DNA of 64,000 nt, from the NCBI GenBank assembly GCA_024304885.1, contig JALJOM010000003.1, forward strand, positions 1,026,110 through 1,090,109. The letters run 5' to 3'. Shown here one piece after another: positions 44,811-53,813 of the stretch. Both the position numbers and the translations under genes were made by a program. Each line of letters begins with the position of its first letter. The first letter of the stretch is position 1. Source of the DNA: Beijerinckiaceae bacterium. GTDB lineage: Bacteria; Pseudomonadota; Alphaproteobacteria; Rhizobiales; Beijerinckiaceae. The notes beneath the pieces were generated by a model. It saw nothing but the letters and a program-made list of their open reading frames with translations. It did not search any database and was not told where the DNA came from.

Positions 44811-47339
44811 CTACCCGACGAGGCGCGCCTGCCAGAAGCGCTTCAGGGATTCGAGGACGACAACGAGGCCCACGCCCGCGGCAAAGGCGAGGCCGAGATC
44901 CTCGGTGTGCAAAGGCCCGAATCGGAACAGAACTCGGGCCGGCTCGAAGGCCAAGGCGAGGCCGAGGAGCGAGGCCGTCACGACCATCACCACCCAAAGC
45001 GCCCGATTGTCCCAGCGCCATGTCGCGGCAAACGTATCGGCGAAGGATCGGTTGACGAGGATCAGGGCGAAATTCGCGAGCACCAAGGTGACGAAGGTCA
45101 GCGCGCGGACCTCGGCCTCGGGCAATCCGTGCAGGCTCGCCGCGAGATAGATCAGGGCGACGAGGCAAAGCGCGAGGGCGCCTTGCACGAGACTCCAGAG
45201 GACGAGGCTCATAGAGAACAAGCGACTCGCCACGGCCCGCGGGGGCCGGTCCATGATCCCCTTCTCCTCCTTCTCGGCCTCGAACACCACCGAGCAGACC
45301 GGGTCGATCACCATCTCCAGGAAGGCGATGTGGATCGGCATCAGGATCAAGGGCAGGCCGGTGAGGAGCGGCAGCAGCGCGAGGCCCGCGATCGGGACAT
45401 GGACCGCGAGGATGAAACCCATGGCCTTGCGGAGGTTGTCGTAGATCCGCCGGCCGAGACGAACGGTCTTCACGATCGAGCCGAAATCGTCGTCGAGGAG
45501 CACGATGGACGAGGCCTCGCGGGCGACATCCGTGCCGCGTCCTCCCATCGCGATCCCGATATCGGCGGCTTTCAGCGCCGGCGCATCGTTCACGCCGTCA
45601 CCGGTCATGGCGACGACCGCCCCCTCGGCCTTCAAGGCGCGGACGATGGCGAGCTTTTGGCCCGGAAGAATGCGCGCGAAGACGCAGGCCTGCGCGACGA
45701 GCCCGGGCAAGTCCGCCTCGGGCGTGGCCGCGATATCCTCGCCGGTCACGACTTCGTCTGCGAAGAGCCCGGCGTCGCGGGCGATGGCCCGAGCGGTCGC
45801 GGGAAAGTCGCCGGTGATCATCACCACCCGAATGCCGGCGGCCCGGCATTCGCGCACCGCGGCCTTCACCGAGGGGCGTAGCGGATCGGCGAGCCCGACG
45901 AGGCCGAGGAAGCGGAAGCCGAAGCCCTGCGGCGTCTCGGGCCAGTCCTCGCTGGCGAATTCCGCCTCGGCGACGGCGAGGACCCTGAGGCCGCGGCGGG
46001 CCATCGTCTCCGCGTCGGCGCGGAGGGCGCCGAGCGCTTCGGGGTCGAGCCTGCAGAGCAAGCCGATCGCTTCCGGCGCACCCTTGGCCGCGACGACATG
46101 GGCGGCAGTGCCACGGCCTTTCCAGGCCTGCGTCACGGCGAGGAGGTCCGGACGAAGCCCGTAGACCTTGATCGGCGCCCGGTCCGGCTCCACGTCGCTC
46201 GACCCCGGCAATTGCGCAGCGAGCGTGTGAAAGGCTTTCTCCATCGGATCGAAAGGGTCGCTCGCGCTGGCGAGCTGCCCGCGATCCACGAGGCGGAGGA
46301 ATTTCTCCGGCCAGCGCGCCGAGCTTTGCCCGATCGTCAGCACATCCCCGTCGGCGACGAGCTCGACGATGGTCATGCGGTTGAGGGTGAGCGTCCCGGT
46401 CTTGTCGGTGCAGAGCACGCTCGCCTCTCCGAGCGTCTCGATCGCGGAGGCGCGGCGCGTCAGCACGCGAGCTCGCGAAATCCGCCAGGTGCCCATCACG
46501 AGGAAGACGGTAAGGACGAGGGGGAATTCCTCGGGGAGCATCGACATGCCGAGTGCGATCCCGGCGAGGAAGGCCTCGAGCCACGAGCCTCGGGTGAATC
46601 CGTAGAGAAGGACCACGAGGACGCAGGCCACGAGGCCGAAGGCGGCGACAATGCGCACGAGGCGCCCGGTCTCCTGCTTCAGGCGCGGCGGCGCGGTCTC
46701 GATTCCGCCGAGAGCCTCGCCGATCTTGCCGATCTCGCTGTGGCGACCTGTCGCGCGGACCTTGGCGAGGCCTTGCCCGCGCGCGACGAGCGTGCCCGAG
46801 AACACGCAAGGAAGATCGTCTCCGCCGGGCTTCGTCATGACCGCGGAACCCTCGGCTGCCAGCTTGCGGACAGGGACGGATTCGCCAGTGAGGAGGGATT
46901 CGTCGATCGAGAGGTCCGAAACCGAGACGAGGACGGCGTCGGCGGCGACGCGGTCGCCCTCGCCGAGCATGAGGAGATCGCCGCGGACGACCTCACGGCC
47001 GGGAATGCGCCTCTGCTCGCCGTCGCGGATGACGAGGGCGCGCGGGCTCGTGAGATCGCGAAGCGCCTCGAGCACGCGCTCGCTGCGGGCCTCCTGCACG
47101 ATCGCGATCGTGACCGAGATCGAGGCGAAGGCGAGCAGTAGCAGAGCCTCGCCCAGGTCTCCGAGGGCGAGATAGACGAGACCCGCGGCGATCAGGAGCC
47201 CGAACATGGGCTCGCTCACCACGTCATAGGCGATACGCCGCAGGGTGCGGCTCTGGGTACGGTGCAGCTCGTTGTAGCCTTCCGCCTCGAGCCTTTGCGC
47301 GGCCTCGGCGCTGCTCAGGCCCTTCCAGGCTTCTGCCAC
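44811..47339 (-). CDS. P-type cation-transporting ATPase with PEEFP transmembrane motif
   Basis: 842 residues from GTG 47339 (AAGGA upstream). The open frame continues upstream to 48611 but would overlap two genes on the other strand. N-terminal P2-type entry KGLSSAEAAQRLEAEGYNEL, actuator TGES, phosphorylation site DKTGTLT (Asp312), MITGD and [11 protein letters not shown], with about 8-10 helices. TM4 reads LPEEFPLVLTVF instead of PEGLP (Ca2+ pumps) or CPC (heavy-metal pumps), a distinct subgroup of unproven specificity. No metal-binding N-terminal domain. Divergent from the DUF5132/HMA2 genes. Confidence 0.9.
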   Translation of the reverse strand: MAEAWKGLSSAEAAQRLEAEGYNELHRTQSRTLRRIAYDVVSEPMFGLLIAAGLVYLALGDLGEALLLLAFASISVTIAIVQEARSERVLEALRDLTSPRALVIRDGEQRRIPGREVVRGDLLMLGEGDRVAADAVLVSVSDLSIDESLLTGESVPVRKLAAEGSAVMTKPGGDDLPCVFSGTLVARGQGLAKVRATGRHSEIGKIGEALGGIETAPPRLKQETGRLVRIVAAFGLVACVLVVLLYGFTRGSWLEAFLAGIALGMSMLPEEFPLVLTVFLVMGTWRISRARVLTRRASAIETLGEASVLCTDKTGTLTLNRMTIVELVADGDVLTIGQSSARWPEKFLRLVDRGQLASASDPFDPMEKAFHTLAAQLPGSSDVEPDRAPIKVYGLRPDLLAVTQAWKGRGTAAHVVAAKGAPEAIGLLCRLDPEALGALRADAETMARRGLRVLAVAEAEFASEDWPETPQGFGFRFLGLVGLADPLRPSVKAAVRECRAAGIRVVMITGDFPATARAIARDAGLFADEVVTGEDIAATPEADLPGLVAQACVFARILPGQKLAIVRALKAEGAVVAMTGDGVNDAPALKAADIGIAMGGRGTDVAREASSIVLLDDDFGSIVKTVRLGRRIYDNLRKAMGFILAVHVPIAGLALLPLLTGLPLILMPIHIAFLEMVIDPVCSVVFEAEKEEKGIMDRPPRAVASRLFSMSLVLWSLVQGALALCLVALIYLAASLHGLPEAEVRALTFVTLVLANFALILVNRSFADTFAATWRWDNRALWVVMVVTASLLGLALAFEPARVLFRFGPLHTEDLGLAFAAGVGLVVVLESLKRFWQARLVG

Positions 47340-47508
47340 GATCGATCCTTCACGACTCTGTCGCACTTCGCGGCGAAGGTACCGGCCTCGTGCCGTCACG
47401 CGCATGACATGACGCAAGGTCTCGGCTCGGACTTGCCGCGTCCGGCATCCTGCAGGAGGTGCGGCCGTGCCAGCAAGGTCGTGGGATTTGCGGCGCGCAT
47501 GCGCCACG

Positions 47509-47607
47509 GAGCATTTTCCGGCGAAGCGGCCTCCGCTTCGCGTCGCGAAGATGCGAGAAACCAAGAATGTAGAGCGCTTTTCGATTAGAATGAATCGGAA
47601 ATCGCTC
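47509..47607 (+). repeat. Dispersed repeat (family A head plus hairpin tail)
   Basis: It begins GAGCATTTTCCGGCGAAGCG, the same head as the copies at 54049 and 58043, and then has a different tail: TTTTCGATT/AATCGGAAA inverted repeat flanked by GAGCG and CGCTC. It occupies the divergent intergenic region between the P-type ATPase and the DUF5132 gene. Confidence 0.7.
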
Positions 47608-47657
47608 CGAGGCGACCGGCGACACCCACGTTTCGCCGAGTGCGGGAGAAATGACAC

Positions 47658-48002
47658 ATGTGGCCTTTGGCTGGCCTGGTCGGCGTTGTGGTGGGCGCGG
47701 TCGCGGGGGCGGCGGGAGCCGTGGTCTATGGACCGCAGCTCGCCAAGCACGGACGCCCGGCTGCAAAAGCCGCGCTGAAGGCGGCGCTGCACGTGATCCA
47801 CGAGGCGAAGGTCAAGGGAGCCGAGGTCGCCGAGGCGGCGGAAGACCTCTATGCCGAGGCCAAGGCCGAGGTGACGCAGGAGGTTTTGGCCGAGGTCATG
47901 GCGAAAGCAAAGGCCGAGGCCGAGGCGGCCGCCAAGGCGCAGCAAGCGCAGGACGAGGCGGCTGTCGAGGCTGCCGCCGACCCGGCATCCCCGCATGCCT
48001 GA
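47658..48002 (+). CDS. DUF5132-like small membrane protein
   Basis: 114 residues. One glycine/valine-rich helix at the N terminus (LAGLVGVVVGAVAGAAGAVVYG), then a long alanine/glutamate-rich helix or coiled coil (about 30-100). It fits the outline of DUF5132 proteins, which co-occur with HMA2 proteins and P-type ATPases. The stop overlaps the next start by 8 bases, so the two genes are coupled. Function unknown; perhaps a scaffold or regulatory subunit for the neighbouring pump (inference). Confidence 0.65.
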   Translation: MWPLAGLVGVVVGAVAGAAGAVVYGPQLAKHGRPAAKAALKAALHVIHEAKVKGAEVAEAAEDLYAEAKAEVTQEVLAEVMAKAKAEAEAAAKAQQAQDEAAVEAAADPASPHA

Positions 48003-48447
48003 TGCGCTTCCGCTCGCGGAGATCGTCCACGCCATGCCCGGCCGGGTGCGGCTGAGAATTGTCGCGCACCAAGGCAACCAGGCTTTCTTCGCGACGCTCG
48101 CGGCCGGGCTTTCGGCACATCCCGGCGTCACGAAGGTCGAGGTCTCGGCGCTGACCGGCAGCGTTTTGATCCGACATTTCGGACCCTTCGAGGAGATCGG
48201 TGCCGCGGCCGAGAAGGCCGGGCTCTTTCGTCTGGGTGAGGCGGAGGCGGGGGCGCTTTCGCCGGAGCTCGCATGGCCGAAGCTCCCCGTCGATCCGAAG
48301 CTCGCGCTCGCCGCAGGACTCGCGGGACTGGCGCTCTGGCAGCTGGGGAAGGGCAGGGCCTTGCCACCGGCCCTCACTCTTCTGTGGTATGCGTCGCGCC
48401 TCGGCGGGCTCGGCCCGAGTGCCGGCCCCCTCGACGAGGCCGAATAG
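47995..48447 (+). CDS. HMA2-domain protein
   Basis: 150 residues. The N-terminal ~70 residues (IVHAMPGRVRLRI, HPGVTKVEVSALTGSVLIRHF) are a ferredoxin-like HMA2 domain that lacks the CxxC metal motif of classical HMA domains. The same block (GRVRLR...LTGSVL) opens the P-type ATPase at 49716-52733. A C-terminal hydrophobic stretch (LALAAGLAGLALW and PPALTLLWYASRLGG) may be two short membrane helices. Overlaps the DUF5132 gene. Probable partner of the neighbouring pumps. Confidence 0.75.
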   Translation: MPDALPLAEIVHAMPGRVRLRIVAHQGNQAFFATLAAGLSAHPGVTKVEVSALTGSVLIRHFGPFEEIGAAAEKAGLFRLGEAEAGALSPELAWPKLPVDPKLALAAGLAGLALWQLGKGRALPPALTLLWYASRLGGLGPSAGPLDEAE

Positions 48448-48537
48448 CGCGGAAACAAGAATCCTTTCGGGCGGTCGACATCGGCTCCGAAAGCTGTCGA
48501 TGAGTTTGCTCTCCGTCCTCGGGGGCTGGACAATTTT

Positions 48538-49716
48538 CTACCCGCGCAGCACCTCGACGAGATCGAGCCGTTCCCACGGGAGCTCGAGGTCGGCGCGGCC
48601 GAAATGCCCATAGACGGCGAGGGGTCGATAGAAGCCGGTGTCGGGAGCGGCCACAGGCCGGGTCCTGAGCGCGAAACGGTCCGCGATCGCGAGCGGACGC
48701 AGATCGAGCACGCGCTCGAGCCGCGCTGCGATCTCGCCGTCGTCTACCCGCCCGGTGCCGTAGGTCTCGACCGAGAGGCTGAGCGGCCGTGCGCGGCCGA
48801 TCGCATAGGCGATATGGACCTCGCAGCGATCGGCGAGGCCTGCGGCGACGACATTCTTCGCGGCGTGGCGGGCGGCATAGGCGCCGATCCGATCGATGCG
48901 CGAGGGATCCTTGCCGGAGAGCGCGGCGCCGCTCTGGCGCGCGATCTCGCCATAGGTGTCGATCCCGTTCTTGCGGCCAGTGAGGCCCGCATGGCGCGCG
49001 GGCCCGCCGGATTCGGTGGTCGCGCCGAGGTTGATGTGGATTTTCGTCGCGGCATCGGGGGCGAGCGCATCCTCGCGCAAGCTCGCGAGCACCAGGCTCC
49101 GGAGCCCATCGTCGAGCCCCTGCGCGTCGGCGTCCGGGGTCACCGCGGTGGTGAGCGAGATCGTGTGGATCCGCGCGGGACGGTCGCCCCGATATTCGAT
49201 CGATACTTGAGTCTTCCCGTCCGGCGACAGCCCGGGCGCACCGTTCCTGCGTGCATCGTCGAGGCTGCGTGCGAGCCGATGCGCGAGGCTGATCGGGAGC
49301 GGCATCAGCTCCGTCGTGTCGCGGCAGGCATAGCCGAACACATTGGCTTGATCCTGGGCGACCGCTGCCTCGATCGCCGCGTCGTCGTGCAGCAGGGCAG
49401 GCGGGTCGCGCATCGGTCCCCGAAGCTCGACGAAGCTCGTGAGGATCGAGCAGCTGCGCGCGTCGAATCCATTGTCCACATAGCCGGCGTCGGCGATCAC
49501 CTTGCGGGCGATCGAGGGCAGGTCGACAGGCGCCTCGGACGCGAAACGGGCGGCGAGAAAGACGATGCCGGTGGCGATCGCGCATTCGACCACGGCGCGC
49601 GCGCCGGTGTCGGCGCGGAGAAAGGCGTCGATCGCGGCATCGCTGATCTGGTCGCAGAGCTTGTCGGGATGACCGGGCGTCACCGATTCGGATGTGAAGA
49701 TCATGGCGGAAGCCAT
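48538..49716 (-). CDS. metK: S-adenosylmethionine synthetase (divergent form)
   Basis: Makes SAM from methionine and ATP. 392 residues. Signatures: FTSESVTPGHPDKLCDQISD, GFDARSCSIL, VAQDQANVFGYACRDT, ALSGKDPSRIDRIGAYAARHAAKNVVAAGLADRCEV and YGHFGR. It differs from canonical MetK: the P-loop-like GGGAFSGKDP is QSGAALSGKDP, and the first domain is shortened (IATGIVFLAARFASEAPVDL). ATG 49716 overlaps the stop of the upstream P-type ATPase (TGATG), so it is read as part of that operon. Whether a second, standard metK exists elsewhere cannot be seen. Confidence 0.92.
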   Translation of the reverse strand: MASAMIFTSESVTPGHPDKLCDQISDAAIDAFLRADTGARAVVECAIATGIVFLAARFASEAPVDLPSIARKVIADAGYVDNGFDARSCSILTSFVELRGPMRDPPALLHDDAAIEAAVAQDQANVFGYACRDTTELMPLPISLAHRLARSLDDARRNGAPGLSPDGKTQVSIEYRGDRPARIHTISLTTAVTPDADAQGLDDGLRSLVLASLREDALAPDAATKIHINLGATTESGGPARHAGLTGRKNGIDTYGEIARQSGAALSGKDPSRIDRIGAYAARHAAKNVVAAGLADRCEVHIAYAIGRARPLSLSVETYGTGRVDDGEIAARLERVLDLRPLAIADRFALRTRPVAAPDTGFYRPLAVYGHFGRADLELPWERLDLVEVLRG

Positions 49717-52700
49717 CACCGCCCCCTCGCGTGGCGACCTTTCGGGCGGCCTCGCGCGAGCCGGCCCGCGATCTCGTTGGCGAATGTGCTGGCGAGCGCG
49801 ATCGCGCCGATCGCCGCGAGATCGGCGGGCCCGATGGGCGCGAGGCCGAAGAGGCGCCGCGCCGCAGGGAAGGCCTGGGTCGTGGCCTGCAGCATGCCCG
49901 AGATCGCGAGCGCGCCATAGAGCCTCGGGCTCGGAGGCCGTGTGAACTCCCGGCTGAAGCCCTCCGTCTGCGAGCGGCAGGCGATCGCGTGGAGGAACTG
50001 AGCGGCGACGAGCCCGTGATAGACCACCGTGCTCGCCCGTGCATGGGCCGCGGCAGCGCCCCCGGTCGCGAAATAGCCCGCGAGCGTGGCGGCGCCCATG
50101 ATCACGCCTTCGCGCAGGAGAGACCGAAAATCCGACGGCGTCAGGATCGGCTGATTCGAGTCGTGCGGCGGCCGGTCGAGGACATCCGCCTCGGGCGCCT
50201 CGATGCCGAGCGCGATTGCCGGCAGCACGTCGGAGACGAGGTTGAGCCAGAGGAGCTGCATCGGCGTCAGCGCCTCGCCGCCGCCGACAAAGGAGCCGCC
50301 GAGCATGGTGAAGGTCTCCGCCGCATTGGTCGAGACGAGATAGCGCAGGACCTTGCGGATATTGGCAAAGGTCGCGCGGCCGAGCCGCAGCGCCTCGACG
50401 ATCCCTTCGAGGTCGTCGCCGGCCAGCACGATATCCGCCACCTCGCGGGCGACATCGGTGCCGTCTCCGCCCATCGCGATGCCGATATCGGCGGCGCGCA
50501 AGGCCGGGCCGTCGTTGATCCCGTCGCCCGTCATCGCGACGACATGGCCCTTGGCCTGCAGTGCCTTCACGATGTCGAGCTTGTCGACGGGGGTCACCCG
50601 CGCGAAGACCTGTGCCTTGTCGACGAGAGCGGCGAGCGCATCCTCGGGGACGCCCGCGATCTTGCCGGCCTCGAGGACGGTGAGGTCGCCGCCGTTGCCG
50701 AGGTCGAGGCTTCGCGCGATGGCGAAGGCAGTGGTGCTCTGGTCGCCGGTGATCATGACCGTGCGCACCGAGGCGCCGTGGAGGTTCCGGAGCGCGGGGC
50801 GCACGCTCGACCGGATCGGGTTGGCGAGGCCGACGAGGCCGTGCCAGACGAGCTCCTGCTCGTCGTGGAGATCGATCTCGTGCGCGGCGCTCGCGACGCC
50901 GAGGACCCGCAAGGCCCGAGCCGCCATGCGCTCGTTGGCTTCGACGATCTCCGCACGCGCGGCCGGATCGAGCGCCACGGCGCCGCTCGCCGTACGCCTC
51001 GAGGTGCACCGCGCCAGCACCTCTACCGGATCGCCCTTCACGCAGGCGAGCCGGCCGCCGCCCGCGGTCTCGTGCAAGGTGGTCATGCGCTTGCGTCCGT
51101 CGCCGCGCGCGGCGCTCGCGAGCACGAGGTGGGATCGGCGCAGGGCCTCGACGTCGATGCCGAGCGCGAAGGCGGCTTCGACGAGCGCGCTTTCCGTCGG
51201 GGTTCCCTCGATGACGGGGCCGGCGGCGGAGGGGCGAACGAGGGCATCGCTGCAGAGCGCCGTGCATTCGAGCAGGCGGCGAATCTCGTCACGAGACGCG
51301 GCGGGCGTATCGCGCCCGTCCATCGTGAGCGCCCCCGCGTCGAGCGTGAGCAACGCACCGTCGGCATGAACGGCGGCGAGCGCCATGCGGTTCTCGGTGA
51401 GCGTCCCGGTCTTGTCGAGGCCCACGACCTCGACGGCGCCGAGCGTCTCGACCGCCTCGAGCTTGCGGACGAGCACGTCGTGCCGGCGCATGTCCTGGAT
51501 GCCGAGCGCGAGCGTCGTCGTCGCTACGGCCGGAAGGCTTTCGGGAATCGCCGCGACCGCGAGGGAGATGGCGCTGCGCAGCACGGGGAGAAGTCCGTGG
51601 CCACGCATCATGCCGATCCCGAACACGGCCGCGCAGATGAGCCCGTTGATGACGACGAGCTCGCGCTCGACATCGCCGAGCTGGCGCTGGATCGGGGTCT
51701 CGGGCGGACGCATCGTCCCGAGAAGGGTCTGGAGCCGGCCGATCTCGGTCGAGGGTCCGGTCGCGGTGACGACGACCGCGGCCGAGCCTCCGGTGACGGC
51801 CGTCCCCCGGAAGACCATGTTGGTGCGGTCCGAAAGGACCGTGTCCGGGGGCAGGAGAGCGCCAGCGGCCTTGGCGACCGGCAGCGCCTCGCCGGTCAGC
51901 GCGGATTCGTCGATCGTGAAATCGTCCGAGGTCACGACCCGGGCATCTGCGGGGACCTGCGTGCCCCGTTCGAGCAGAACGAGATCGCCGGGGACGAGAT
52001 CCTCGGCCGCGACGAGGAGCCGGCGCCCGCCGCGGATGGTCGTCGCGGGCCGTGCCGCGGTGCTGGAAAGGCCGAGGATCGTCCGCTCGGCCTGACGTTC
52101 GGTCGCGGTCCCGATACAAGCGTTGAGAAGCACGACGGCCGCGATGACGATTGCATCGGCCACGCCGCCGGTGGCGAGGGATAGCACGGCCGACACGCCG
52201 AGGAGCGCGATCGGAAGGCTCTTCAGCTGCTCGCTGAAAAGCGCGAGTGACGAGCGTGGCTCGACTCGCGCGAGCGCGTTCGGGCCATGGGTGCCGAGGC
52301 GTCGCAGGGCTTCCTCGGAGATCAGGCCCTTGTAGACCGACGTCCCGAGCATTTCAGCGATCGTATCGGCCGGGAGCTCGTGCCAGGCCGAGCCTTCCGG
52401 TCGAACGGCGGGGAGCCCGGCCGACGTTTGTCGTGGCTTTTGCGCTGCCGGTGCCGAGCCGTCCGACAGGACGGCGTCGATCGCGCGAGCGAGGACGTCG
52501 GGCGTTGCAGGAGCGGCGAAAAGAACGAGGACCGACCCGGTCAGGCAACTCGCCCGGACCGCAATGACGCCGGCGCATTGCGCGAGCGACGCCGAGACGC
52601 TGTCAGCGAGGCCGTCTCGAGCGACGAGCCCGGGATGGCGTAGCCGCACGCGGCCTGCGACGGCGGCATGAACGATCTGCGTCTGCTGCGCGGTGGCGAT

Positions 52701-52733
52701 GGTCGTTTCCCCGAGGGCGCATCCGAGCGACAA
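49716..52733 (-). CDS. P-type ATPase with N-terminal HMA2 domain, coupled to metK
   Basis: 1005 residues. Residues about 18-85 form an HMA2 domain (AGRVRLRHPGL, CLTGSVLVLFA); a P2-type ATPase core follows: TGEALPV actuator loop, TM4 AAIPESLPAVAT, DKTGTLT (Asp440), MITGD, GDGINDGPALR, and a six-helix C-terminal block (LVSTNAAETFTMLGGSFVGG, MQLLWLNLVSDVLPAIALG). PESLPA resembles the PEGLPA of Ca2+ pumps, so a P2-like core is joined to a heavy-metal-style N domain. The only usable start is a TTG at 52733 directly preceded by an in-frame TAA, which is weak. Metal unknown. Confidence 0.88.
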   Translation of the reverse strand: MSLGCALGETTIATAQQTQIVHAAVAGRVRLRHPGLVARDGLADSVSASLAQCAGVIAVRASCLTGSVLVLFAAPATPDVLARAIDAVLSDGSAPAAQKPRQTSAGLPAVRPEGSAWHELPADTIAEMLGTSVYKGLISEEALRRLGTHGPNALARVEPRSSLALFSEQLKSLPIALLGVSAVLSLATGGVADAIVIAAVVLLNACIGTATERQAERTILGLSSTAARPATTIRGGRRLLVAAEDLVPGDLVLLERGTQVPADARVVTSDDFTIDESALTGEALPVAKAAGALLPPDTVLSDRTNMVFRGTAVTGGSAAVVVTATGPSTEIGRLQTLLGTMRPPETPIQRQLGDVERELVVINGLICAAVFGIGMMRGHGLLPVLRSAISLAVAAIPESLPAVATTTLALGIQDMRRHDVLVRKLEAVETLGAVEVVGLDKTGTLTENRMALAAVHADGALLTLDAGALTMDGRDTPAASRDEIRRLLECTALCSDALVRPSAAGPVIEGTPTESALVEAAFALGIDVEALRRSHLVLASAARGDGRKRMTTLHETAGGGRLACVKGDPVEVLARCTSRRTASGAVALDPAARAEIVEANERMAARALRVLGVASAAHEIDLHDEQELVWHGLVGLANPIRSSVRPALRNLHGASVRTVMITGDQSTTAFAIARSLDLGNGGDLTVLEAGKIAGVPEDALAALVDKAQVFARVTPVDKLDIVKALQAKGHVVAMTGDGINDGPALRAADIGIAMGGDGTDVAREVADIVLAGDDLEGIVEALRLGRATFANIRKVLRYLVSTNAAETFTMLGGSFVGGGEALTPMQLLWLNLVSDVLPAIALGIEAPEADVLDRPPHDSNQPILTPSDFRSLLREGVIMGAATLAGYFATGGAAAAHARASTVVYHGLVAAQFLHAIACRSQTEGFSREFTRPPSPRLYGALAISGMLQATTQAFPAARRLFGLAPIGPADLAAIGAIALASTFANEIAGRLARGRPKGRHARGR

Positions 52734-52847
52734 TTAGGTCGTCGATGTTACCATTCAGTGACGTCGAGACGAGTTGCGTTATGCGTCGAATCCACGCCAA
52801 GTGCGCGCGAGGATGCTCGAAGCGGCGTGGCATCGGCGGGCCTGACC

Positions 52848-53813
52848 ATGACGAAGTCCAAGGCGATCGGAACACTCGTCACCGAGGACGTGCTCACCGC
52901 GACGCTCGACGAGACAGCGGGCGCGGTGCGTGCGCGCCTTCGCGCCGTGCGGCTCGGCTGCATCGACCTCGTGCTGGTCTCGACGGGCTCAGGCCTCTAC
53001 CACGGCGCAGCCGACTTGCGCGACATCCTCGTTGCCGATCCCGAGGTGCCGCTCGGCAAGCTCGTTCGCCACGACATCCCGTCGGTAGAGCCGATGCTGC
53101 ATCAGGAGCGCGCGGCCGAGCTGGCGGGGGAGGCCGGCGTGACCGCGCTTCCGGTCGTCGGCGCGGACGGCCGCGCGCGAGGCGTCGTCCCGCCCGGGGC
53201 CTTGCTGACGGTGCTGGCCCACGAGCACCACGAGGATCTGCATCGCCTCGCAGGCATTCTCCACGAGCGCCAGAGCGCCACGGCCGCGCTGGAGGATCCT
53301 CCGATCCGGCGCGCCGGGCGGCGGCTGCCCTGGCTTCTCGTCGGAGCCGTGCTGAGCGCCGCCATGACCGCCTTGATGACGGCCTTCGAGGCGGACTTGC
53401 AGCGCAACGTCACGATCGCCTTCTTCATTCCGGCGCTCGTCTATCTCGCCGACGCGATCGGCACGCAAACGGAAACCATCGCGGTTCGCGGCCTGTCCAC
53501 CAAGACTCGTCCGCTCGCCTGGATCCTTTTGCTCGAGGTCGCCGCCGGGGCCTCGATCGGTGCGACGCTCGGTCTCCTCGCCTTTTGCGGGATTTGGCTG
53601 GCCTTTGCGGATATTGCCCTCGCTGCGGGCGTCGCGGCGTCGCTCTTCGCCGCCGGGACGCTCGCGAGCTCGATCGGCCTCTTGCTGCCGTGGGTCCTGT
53701 CGCGGATCGGCCTCGATCCCGCCTTCGGATCCGGCCCGGTCGCGACCGTGCTTCAGGACGGCCTGACCATCGTCATCTATTTCCTGGTCATGTCGGTCGC
53801 GCTGCCGGCCTGA
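52848..53813 (+). CDS. MgtE-like transporter lacking the N domain
   Basis: 321 residues. Residues about 10-130 hold a pair of CBS motifs (YHGAADLRDILVADPEVPLG, ALPVVGADGRARGVV). Then about five membrane helices with MgtE features: TAFEADLQRNVTIAFFIPALVYLADAIGTQTETIAVRGL and GSGPVATVLQDGLTIVIYF. Normal MgtE (~450 residues) has an extra N-terminal superhelical Mg2+-sensing domain that is absent here. Predicted Mg2+ (or other divalent) channel. Divergent from the HMA2 ATPase gene. Some upstream in-frame starts exist but overlap that gene's start region. Confidence 0.85.
   Translation: MTKSKAIGTLVTEDVLTATLDETAGAVRARLRAVRLGCIDLVLVSTGSGLYHGAADLRDILVADPEVPLGKLVRHDIPSVEPMLHQERAAELAGEAGVTALPVVGADGRARGVVPPGALLTVLAHEHHEDLHRLAGILHERQSATAALEDPPIRRAGRRLPWLLVGAVLSAAMTALMTAFEADLQRNVTIAFFIPALVYLADAIGTQTETIAVRGLSTKTRPLAWILLLEVAAGASIGATLGLLAFCGIWLAFADIALAAGVAASLFAAGTLASSIGLLLPWVLSRIGLDPAFGSGPVATVLQDGLTIVIYFLVMSVALPA

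Noticed and set aside
47340-48611. Long upstream continuation of the P-type ATPase frame (total about 1266 residues)
   Set aside because: It lies antisense to the DUF5132 and HMA2 genes and through a dispersed repeat, has Arg/Ser/Pro-rich shadow composition, and a GTG with a good ribosome site at 47339 gives the normal ATPase start.
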